Shown here one piece after another: positions 1-5,072 of a DNA stretch of 9,594 bases. A model generated the notes under the pieces. That model searched no databases, had not been told where the DNA came from, and saw only the letters and a list, made by a program, of their open reading frames with translations. The first letter of the stretch is position 1. Every line of letters starts with the position of its first letter. This DNA comes from Halieaceae bacterium UBA3479 (GTDB lineage Bacteria; Pseudomonadota; Gammaproteobacteria; Pseudomonadales; Halieaceae). The translations under genes were made by a program, and so were the position numbers. The stretch is from the NCBI GenBank assembly GCA_002377985.1, contig DFQW01000028.1, positions 1 through 9,594 on the forward strand, given 5' to 3'.

Positions 1-262
1 ACAAATCTCCCCTGCAACTCACCGAAAAAGCACGACGAACTTGCCCCGCGGCATAGGGTGGTAAAAATCCCGGCGTCGCTATCGCCTCCTGAATGGCGCC
101 CAAGGCCGCGGCACGCACCGCACTGCGCGCCTCGAGGTTCTGTACGACCTGCATATTGGCCATAATCAAATTGGCGGAGGCGGATGCCATCAGGGTCACC
201 AGAAGCAGCATCACTAACGCCACCACCAACACCAGCCCCTGCTCGCGCTGTGGCGTAGTCAT
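1..262 (-). CDS. pilX: Type IV pilus minor pilin PilX (cluster A, N-terminal part, cut by window edge)
   Basis: The reading frame starts at an ATG (262–260) that overlaps the pilW stop in an ATGA junction and stays open to the window edge, giving 87 residues. The protein begins with a short leader, MTTPQREQG, followed by a strongly hydrophobic helix (LVLVVALVMLLLVTLMASA). It then has a polar helix ending in an alanine-rich stretch (EARSAVRAAALGAIQEAI), the usual layout of the PilX N-terminal family. Position 5 after the presumed cleavage glycine is Val rather than Glu, which is normal for PilX and its GspK relatives. PilX belongs to the minor-pilin complex that primes pilus assembly and sits at the tip with PilY1. 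It is the last visible gene of the operon, and pilY1 would be expected downstream. The family call is firm; the C-terminal domain is not visible. Confidence 0.85.
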   Translation of the reverse strand, partial: MTTPQREQGLVLVVALVMLLLVTLMASASANLIMANMQVVQNLEARSAVRAAALGAIQEAIATPGFLPPYAAGQVRRAFSVSCRGDL

Positions 263-1374
263 CGCCGGCGCCCCGCGACGTTAATCAACTCCACCGTGCG
301 CGACCGCAAAATCCTCGGGTGCTGATCCTTATTATTGGTCCAGGTTTGACCAGGCAGTTGATAGATATTTGTGTCGTGATATCCCGTCTGCGGCGCGCTG
401 GAACGAACAATCATGCTCATATTCACACCCACCACATTTTGCCAGTCATTGGTGCGTGCCTCTTCAGACCAGTCGTCGTCAGCGACCGATCGAATCAGGT
501 CATAGTCCCCGTCCGAGGTCCGATCAATCAGCCACTCAAACCGTAGCGCCTCCACACCCTCGACCAACACGCTTTCCCTATAGGTGTTGGAATCTGCCAG
601 CTCCAGGCGCACCAGCTCATCACGTTGATTCACATAGTAGATGCGCGACACATAACGATAGATAGGGGCCCTCTCTGACGATGCGCTGCCACAGCCAAAA
701 TCACGGTAATTGAGAACGGCGTCAGCATCGGCGTCAGTGACTCGATGGAGTTTGATTTCGCCTCCCGAGAGGTTCGCGTTGGGTTCGTAGCAACCATTTG
801 CTTGAAGATGAAAAAAGTTACCAATGGGGGGGCAGTCACTCCCGCCAGATGGATCCGCAGCGCAGGTGCTGGCACGACGAATTGCCACAAACTCTTCAGT
901 ATCTTTTGGCGATGAGATGGCGCTGTCACAGGCGGCCGATGACATCGCCACCTCAAGGTCAACGCCCAAACCAGAAACGAGGGGATACTCCATTGCCCAT
1001 CCCAACTCCACCCGCGGATTACGGCCCTGTTTGCCGGTGCCTACACACAGTAGCGGGACCGCGGGATAACCGGCCACCGTCTCACCCGACATCTCGGCCA
1101 ATCGCAACGGGCCAAAATTCGGGTCATCAGCCACAACAGGATAATCTGCCTCCCCCCAGTACCCCACCAACGCCAACTCGCCGGCCAACAGATCCAGCGC
1201 GAACAAACTGTTCTCCAACTGCCGGCTGGCTCGACTGACATCTCCCTGGGTTCGACTGCTATCGACGAACAGGTCCGTGACACCAAGCATAATGATGAGC
1301 CCCAAAGCCAGCGCAATCATCAGTTCAATCAGGCTGAACCCTCGGTCTCGTTGCTGTGCAATGGATAAACCCAT
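259..1374 (-). CDS. pilW: Type IV pilus minor pilin PilW (cluster A)
   Basis: This is a 371-residue prepilin. The leader MGLSIAQQRDRG ends in Gly12 and is followed by FSLIELMIALALGLIIML, so the PilD cleavage site (G/F) and Glu5 are canonical. The length, the six cysteines in the mature part and the motif YRYVSRIYYVNQRDELVRLEL near residues 240–260 match PilW, one of the larger minor pilins in the initiation complex of the inner membrane and pilus tip. The start ATG lies four bases after the pilV stop, and a purine-rich GAGGTAAGG just upstream supplies the ribosome-binding site. The stop overlaps the pilX start, so translation is probably coupled. Nothing looks damaged in this gene. Confidence 0.9.
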   Translation of the reverse strand: MGLSIAQQRDRGFSLIELMIALALGLIIMLGVTDLFVDSSRTQGDVSRASRQLENSLFALDLLAGELALVGYWGEADYPVVADDPNFGPLRLAEMSGETVAGYPAVPLLCVGTGKQGRNPRVELGWAMEYPLVSGLGVDLEVAMSSAACDSAISSPKDTEEFVAIRRASTCAADPSGGSDCPPIGNFFHLQANGCYEPNANLSGGEIKLHRVTDADADAVLNYRDFGCGSASSERAPIYRYVSRIYYVNQRDELVRLELADSNTYRESVLVEGVEALRFEWLIDRTSDGDYDLIRSVADDDWSEEARTNDWQNVVGVNMSMIVRSSAPQTGYHDTNIYQLPGQTWTNNKDQHPRILRSRTVELINVAGRRR

Positions 1375-1378
1375 GGCC

Positions 1379-1966
1379 TTACCTCACCACGACATCTCGG
1401 TAGACCACGCGACGAAAGCGCTCGTCTACGGCTGGCCCGTCGGGATCAGCATTGGTAAATTCACCCGTTCCACAGCTTTCGAATGGCGCAACCTGAGCCG
1501 TCAGGCCCTGCCACGCGACGGCCACGCGAACCCTGATCTCACCGCCGGCACGGGCACTGGTATCGAGACACCCCATAGCGCCGATCGGTGCGCCAAGTCC
1601 GCGGGTATCGGTCGCTTTCTCTCTCACCGACACGCCCTGTAGCATCGCCGCCCACTGGCATTTGTCCAGTCCCGCCCGCACTTGATTACTCAATACTTCA
1701 GCGTTGACTTCCAAACTCGGACAGGGTGTTTCCGGATCGAAGGTTTGATAGTTTTCCAGCGCGCCGACCGGATTCATGCGCACGCGCTCTGCCATATCAT
1801 CCACCAGGGCCGTCACGAGCGCGCGCTGATGTGCCTCAAAGCCATTATTGATCGTACTCATCTGCAACGCGGCGAGTCCCAACAAGCCAATGGCGGTCAG
1901 CAAGAATGTGACCAGGACCTCGATGAGCGTAAAACCCTGTTGTCCGTATCTGCCGATCACGGGCAT
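1379..1966 (-). CDS. pilV: Type IV pilus minor pilin PilV (cluster A)
   Basis: The prepilin has 195 residues from the ATG at 1966. The frame is open further upstream to 2074, but the start chosen gives an 11-residue leader (MPVIGRYGQQG) directly before FTLIEVLV, whereas the longer form would need a 47-residue leader. The helix continues as TAIGLLGLAALQMSTINN, which is diagnostic of PilV, followed by the conserved region with DDMAERVRMNP. Four cysteines are spread over the mature domain. The start overlaps the fimU stop by ten bases. PilV works with FimU, PilW, PilX and PilE in priming type IV pilus assembly. In its C-terminal half it ends with RRVVYRDVVVR, a terminal beta strand typical of pilins. 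Confidence 0.88.
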   Translation of the reverse strand: MPVIGRYGQQGFTLIEVLVTFLLTAIGLLGLAALQMSTINNGFEAHQRALVTALVDDMAERVRMNPVGALENYQTFDPETPCPSLEVNAEVLSNQVRAGLDKCQWAAMLQGVSVREKATDTRGLGAPIGAMGCLDTSARAGGEIRVRVAVAWQGLTAQVAPFESCGTGEFTNADPDGPAVDERFRRVVYRDVVVR

Positions 1967-2481
1967 GCTCCCGCCCAAGCGATGTCGTTGTTGGTATCGG
2001 GACAGGTACCGTTGCAGAGCCCCGGATTCGTCACCACACGTCCGTCTGTACTCACGCTCATGCAAAGCTGACAAACACCTCCTTTCGTCGGCGCACTCAG
2101 CAACAACTGGGGACAGTCGGAGGCACGCCCCCAGGCACTGAACGTGATGACATCGTTCGTCGTGACTGCGATGGCGCTCGATGGCACGAATGCCTGAATT
2201 ACGCCATCACCGCAGACACCCGCGTCGGCGTGAGGCTCCACACACCAGCCATCGCTCCAACTCTGCGCTATGGGCCGCACGGCGACTCTCTCACCGCGTT
2301 TGATCGCTTCAGCTCTCGCGGTGACCATCGATATTCGCAGCTCATTGCTCGTCTGACGAAGCCGTTGCTCGGTGAGCATTCGTGAAAATGAAGGCGCCGC
2401 GAGGGACACCAAAACCGACAAAATGACGAGGGCAGTGAGCAGCTCGACAAGAGACAACCCTCGCTGAGGCGCCGTTACCAT
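1957..2481 (-). CDS. fimU: Type IV pilus minor pilin of the FimU/FimT (GspH) family (cluster A)
   Basis: From the ATG at 2481 the protein has 174 residues, with the short leader MVTAPQRG and mature start LSLVELLTALVILSVLVSLA (Leu at +1, Glu at +5). The following SNELRISMVTARAEAIKRGERVAV is the typical GspH/FimT helix 'ARAEAIKR'. An open frame reaches 2538, but only the 2481 start gives a normal leader. It overlaps the pilE stop (ATGGTAA), so translation is likely coupled. The C-terminal half is rich in cysteine, with eight in the mature protein, including CNGTC near the end. The GRxR DNA-binding motif described for competence-type FimT is not seen near the C-terminus. Position between pilE and pilV favours FimU over FimT, but sequence alone does not fully separate the two. 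Confidence 0.85.
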   Translation of the reverse strand: MVTAPQRGLSLVELLTALVILSVLVSLAAPSFSRMLTEQRLRQTSNELRISMVTARAEAIKRGERVAVRPIAQSWSDGWCVEPHADAGVCGDGVIQAFVPSSAIAVTTNDVITFSAWGRASDCPQLLLSAPTKGGVCQLCMSVSTDGRVVTNPGLCNGTCPDTNNDIAWAGACP

Positions 2482-2972
2482 GGTATCTGCGCTGCGGTAC
2501 CGCAGTGGCGCCAGCGCGCGCCGGTATTGGACAAGCACAGGGACCCGTCGCCGGCCTGCACTGAGGCGGCCACCGGCTCTAGAATCATGTAAAAGCTGGG
2601 AGGGCGTTCACCCGGTAGGACACCCATTGAGGTCAACTGGTATGACTGCGCCACATCCTGAGATGCGGAACTCAAAGCGCCATCGCCGGTACTGAGGTAG
2701 CCTAATTCCTCCAATGAACTGGCGTACCGGCGTCGAGTCATCAGAAAATTTTGCTGACGCTGGGCTAATTCCATCAGGAGCGCCTGCCCCTTGGCACGGT
2801 GCCCCTTTCGGACATGATCCAGATACGACGGGTAAGCGAGCGCGGCAAGAATGCCGATAATGGCGACCACCACCATAAGCTCTATCAGCGAAAAGCCTGA
2901 GCGGCGACCGCCTAAGAGAGGGCCCCTCCCTATGAACGAGATATCGTTACCATTCGTTAATGCTGCGCACAC
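2475..2972 (-). CDS. pilE: Type IV pilus minor pilin PilE (cluster A)
   Basis: This is a 165-residue prepilin with mature start FSLIELMVVVAIIGILAALA after Gly26 and Glu5 at residue 31. The polar segment GQALLMELAQRQQNFLMTRRRYAS (around residues 62–85) is the PilE/ComP-family signature. The C-terminal pair Cys146 and Cys157 in DGSLCLSNTGARWRHC probably forms the D-region disulfide. The start is a GTG preceded at seven bases by AGGAG, the best ribosome-binding site of the pilin clusters. No ATG exists nearer the cleavage site, so the leader is unusually long (26 residues). The gene opens the operon and its stop overlaps the fimU start. The name PilE is by family resemblance; it is judged a minor pilin rather than the major subunit because of its operon. 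Confidence 0.87.
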   Translation of the reverse strand: MCAALTNGNDISFIGRGPLLGGRRSGFSLIELMVVVAIIGILAALAYPSYLDHVRKGHRAKGQALLMELAQRQQNFLMTRRRYASSLEELGYLSTGDGALSSASQDVAQSYQLTSMGVLPGERPPSFYMILEPVAASVQAGDGSLCLSNTGARWRHCGTAAQIPW

Positions 2973-2979
2973 CCGCCTT

Positions 2980-2984
2980 CTCCT
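2980..2984 (-). promoter_or_regulatory. Ribosome-binding site deciding the GTG start of pilE
   Basis: The minus strand reads AGGAG, seven bases before GTG at 2972, inside the purine-rich run GAGGAGAAGG. It is the main argument for the long-leader GTG start, since no ATG lies between it and the prepilin cleavage site. Confidence 0.7.
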
Positions 2985-2999
2985 CGTGTCTCAGCACAA

Positions 3000-3027
3000 A
3001 TTTTAGCAAATTGCAATATAATTGCAA
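3000..3027 (-). promoter_or_regulatory. Candidate sigma-70 promoter of cluster A (pilE–pilX)
   Basis: On the minus strand TTGCAA (3027–3022) and TAAAAT (3005–3000) are separated by 16 bases. The -10 box matches the consensus at five of six positions and the -35 box at four of six. Transcription would begin around 2993, about 20 bases before the pilE start. The region is much richer in A and T than the surrounding genes, as expected of a promoter, but AT-richness alone also produces chance matches. Confidence 0.45.
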
Positions 3028-3043
3028 TTTGCAATTATATTGC
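3006..3043. repeat. Interleaved inverted repeats (X-Y-X'-Y') between the two pilin clusters
   Basis: Four consecutive units fill this stretch: X GCAAATTGC (3006–3014), Y AATATAATT (3015–3023), X' GCAATTTGC (3024–3032) and Y' AATTATATT (3033–3041), then GC. X' is the exact reverse complement of X, and Y' of Y. This allows a 13-bp perfect hairpin (3013–3025 with 3031–3043, five-base loop) or a 12-bp perfect hairpin (3006–3017 with 3021–3032, three-base loop), which exclude each other. TTGCAAT occurs three times (starting at 3011, 3022 and 3029), two of these inside the full palindrome ATTGCAAT. It overlaps the candidate cluster A promoter, so an operator role is likely. There is no GC-rich stem as in a classic terminator. 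Confidence 0.75.
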
Positions 3044-3096
3044 TACTTTTGTGGTAGAACAGGGCTTTCGATCCGGTAACTACTAACGTGCTTAGC

Positions 3097-3285
3097 TTAT
3101 TCGCCGCTCTCGCTGACTCTTTTCGCGCTTTTACCAACCGTTTGCCAGTCGGCCAGTGCTGCGTGATACGCCCTCGTCATTACCAGCGCCGCCACCAAAA
3201 CCAGCACGGTCACCGTTGCGGTCACGAAAATCCCCTGCTGGGGCGCTGAGCGCTTTATTGACGGCCAAGCCGAGCGATCACCCAT
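3097..3285 (-). CDS. PilX-like minor pilin stub, 62 residues (cluster B)
   Basis: The chosen ATG (3285) has GAGGG nine bases upstream and overlaps the preceding gene's stop by eight bases. A TTG at 3336 in the same frame has no ribosome-binding site. The product is a leader (MGDRSAWPSIKRSAPQQG), one hydrophobic helix (IFVTATVTVLVLVAALVM) and a short polar tail ending VGKSAKRVSESGE. The Q-Q-G-hydrophobic start, the absence of Glu5 and the position last in the set all point to a PilX-like protein. Normal PilX proteins have a globular domain after the helix; here only about 44 mature residues remain. No continuation is visible in the 120 bases after the stop. It may be a decayed pilX or a genuine helix-only subunit. 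Confidence 0.6.
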   Translation of the reverse strand: MGDRSAWPSIKRSAPQQGIFVTATVTVLVLVAALVMTRAYHAALADWQTVGKSAKRVSESGE

Positions 3286-4174
3286 TGGCAGCGGCCCTCG
3301 GGGGGAGTAGCAAACGGGTAATGTGGAGATCCCCAAGCCCGCGGGCGTCGTGCGCGGGAATCACCGACATACCCACAGTCAGCAACTGTGCGGTTGCGGT
3401 ATCGACCCCGTCGAGCGCCTTCTGAGAGACCGGTGTTGGCGTCATTCGGGGCTGCCACGCGGCAATGCCCGCAACCAGTGTTTCGGCCTGTTGCCATGTA
3501 TAGGCCGACTCTCGGGACACGGATTGAAAACGCAGCGTAGGCACACCCTCAATACTCGCCCCACCACTCCGGTCAGTGAGCAGAAGCCGCTGCAATCGGC
3601 CCCATGGCCAACCGGTATCGCAATGGGGCGGCCGGTTCATATTGGCCTGCCACACCACCTGCCATAGGGTTTTGCCAGTGATCCCCGGGGCTGTGCCAGA
3701 GCATGGCACCGGGCTGATCACATAACCCGCCTCCCCGCCACAGTCTTGGGGGCACTCCTGAATCTGCTCAATATAGAGCCCCCAGGTGGCGTCACCTTTG
3801 GCGATACACGGCAGGTCGATCATCTCGATCACGTCAATTCCGCCCCACCGCTCTGATGGGCTACCGGTTTCGGGTGGCGTGCAGATAGGTGATGGCGTTT
3901 GCCAGCCCGGATCAGTCAGCGCGGCTGTGTCACCCATTGACCACTCGGCGGGCATACGCGCCGTAGCCACTGCCCGCTCGATAAAATGAATCACTTGTCT
4001 GGCCCGTACACCCTGATCGCCGAGCGCGGAGGACACTGTCGCCGCCGAGATCAGCTCAGCCGTTGCCGCAAACAAGGCAGCCAAGAGGCTGAGGGCCAAT
4101 GCGTTTACGATGAGGAGTTCGACGAGAGAAAAACCCTGCACATGCTGCCTGCGATTATCCGGATCAGCCGACAT
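3278..4174 (-). CDS. PilW-like minor pilin (cluster B)
   Basis: The prepilin has 298 residues from the ATG at 4174, which has AAGGGG nine bases upstream and gives a 14-residue leader, MSADPDNRRQHVQG. A GTG at 4222 in the same frame overlaps the preceding stop (GTGA) but lacks a ribosome-binding site and would give a 30-residue leader, so either is possible. The mature start FSLVELLIVNALALSLLAALF has Glu5. The body has six cysteines, including CPQDC, and ends with GLGDLHITRLLLPP. Order in the cluster and size suggest PilW, but the body has drifted far from the PilW of cluster A and shares few motifs with it. Role inferred: inner-membrane or tip component of a pilus or pseudopilus initiation complex. 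Confidence 0.7.
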   Translation of the reverse strand: MSADPDNRRQHVQGFSLVELLIVNALALSLLAALFAATAELISAATVSSALGDQGVRARQVIHFIERAVATARMPAEWSMGDTAALTDPGWQTPSPICTPPETGSPSERWGGIDVIEMIDLPCIAKGDATWGLYIEQIQECPQDCGGEAGYVISPVPCSGTAPGITGKTLWQVVWQANMNRPPHCDTGWPWGRLQRLLLTDRSGGASIEGVPTLRFQSVSRESAYTWQQAETLVAGIAAWQPRMTPTPVSQKALDGVDTATAQLLTVGMSVIPAHDARGLGDLHITRLLLPPRAAANG

Positions 4175-4218
4175 GACCCAGGGCCCCTTGATTCGGGTTA
4201 CCACGACCTTCACCGGAT

Positions 4219-4602
4219 TCACAGAGGCTGAGCCAGTTCCATGCGCTCACCAGAGGACGAGAGCCACGCGAGCGCCATACGGCCGTCGGAGGCGATTCGC
4301 AGCTCGCTTTGCGCCAATCTGTCCAACCAATCACTCAAGCCACGACAATGACTTTCACGCACGGCATCGGGCAGCGCTGCACACCACTGTGACAGCGGAA
4401 CACCCTCTGTTACTTGGAGCCGGGAGAGCGCCGCCATCTCGTCCAGAATGAACAGGCCCAGTGTCATCTCGTACGCCTCGTTATTGAGGGTGACAATGTC
4501 TGCGGTGAGCTCCAACAATCCCAGCATGCCGATGCCGCCAACCAGCACTGCCAGCAGATAATCCATCCATATCAAGGGGGAGCAACCTCGGAAGCGCCCC
4601 AC
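4219..4602 (-). CDS. PilV-like pilin with atypical N-terminus (cluster B)
   Basis: The product is 127 residues from a GTG start at 4602, overlapping the previous gene by 31 bases; the ribosome-binding site is weak. The stretch LLAVLVGGIGMLGLLELTADIVTLNN aligns by eye with the PilV helix of cluster A (VLVTFLLTAIGLLGLAALQ...INN), and LFILDEMAALSRLQV with its DDMAERVRM region. The usual G/FTLIE is missing: the aligned residues are PLIWMD, with Pro at -1 and Asp in place of Glu5. Alternatively Gly6 could be the cleavage site with a three-residue insertion before the Asp. An ATG at 4566 would give a protein with no leader. Two cysteines remain. Family assignment rests on this helix, the position and the size. 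Confidence 0.6.
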   Translation of the reverse strand: MGRFRGCSPLIWMDYLLAVLVGGIGMLGLLELTADIVTLNNEAYEMTLGLFILDEMAALSRLQVTEGVPLSQWCAALPDAVRESHCRGLSDWLDRLAQSELRIASDGRMALAWLSSSGERMELAQPL

Positions 4603-4961
4603 TGCCCCAGATGGTTGAGCATCAGGTCCGGTAACTCGTTGTCAGCATCGATCAACCGGAGCAGGTAATGCGAGGACCCAGACTCCACCTGCAGCTCGTA
4701 GCGCTGCGCCACCGAGCCCCCCAGTGCATCGAGAGACGGCAGCTCGTCCTGTTGAGCAAAGCGCCCATGCCCCCTGAGGAACCGATGCTGTCGAATGGCC
4801 AGACGCTGCAACACCAGTTTGGCTTGGTGTATGAGCGCGTCGTTACTCGTTGCGCGCCAGGATGGCATCGCAAGCGCGACCAAGATGGCGATAATCGCCA
4901 TCACCGCCAGCAACTCTATCAGCGTGAAGCCGTCACAAAGGGAATTGTGCTTCGGGAGCAT
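4572..4961 (-). CDS. PilE-like minor pilin (cluster B, first gene)
   Basis: From the ATG at 4961, which has AAAGG seven bases upstream, the prepilin has 129 residues with leader MLPKHNSLCDG and mature start FTLIELLAVMAIIAILVALA (Glu5 present). An ATG at 4979 in the same frame would add six residues but has a poor ribosome-binding site. After the helix, AKLVLQRLAIRQHRFLRGHGRFAQ (about residues 47–70) matches the PilE pattern 'LxxLAxRQxxFLxxxxRYA' also present in cluster A. The C-terminus DLMLNHLGQWGAS resembles the PilE C-terminal strand, but there is no cysteine in the mature protein, so the usual D-region disulfide cannot form. The next gene starts inside its 3' end. A GspH/FimT identity is less likely because the 'ARAEAI' helix is absent. 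Confidence 0.72.
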   Translation of the reverse strand: MLPKHNSLCDGFTLIELLAVMAIIAILVALAMPSWRATSNDALIHQAKLVLQRLAIRQHRFLRGHGRFAQQDELPSLDALGGSVAQRYELQVESGSSHYLLRLIDADNELPDLMLNHLGQWGASEVAPP

Positions 4962-5033
4962 GGGGCCGCCTTTACCCATCTTCAGAGCGGCAAGGCTACC
5001 GGGTCTTCGGTGTTAACCGGAGCGCGCTGGTTG

Positions 5034-5062
5034 TATCGGATCAGTAATCGACTGATCCGATA
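5034..5062 (-). terminator. Perfect 12-bp stem-loop after clpB (possible terminator, no U-tract)
   Basis: TATCGGATCAGT (5034–5045) and its exact reverse complement (5051–5062) flank a five-base loop. The structure begins 10 bases after the clpB stop codon. No T-run follows on the minus strand (next bases CAACC), so it is not a textbook Rho-independent terminator. It could stop transcription weakly, protect the clpB mRNA 3' end, or be a protein-binding dyad ahead of cluster B. The 4962–5033 stretch beyond it shows no convincing promoter for cluster B. Confidence 0.5.
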
Positions 5063-5072
5063 GATTCGCCGC

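Noticed and set aside
798..1238. Plus-strand open frame of 146 codons opposite pilW
   Set aside because: It is low in complexity (proline, arginine, histidine) and antisense to a clear pilin gene; no family resemblance.
3000..3043. Intergenic hairpin as a Rho-independent terminator of cluster B
   Set aside because: The stems are AT-rich, alternative structures compete, and no T-run follows; position over a promoter-like sequence fits an operator better.
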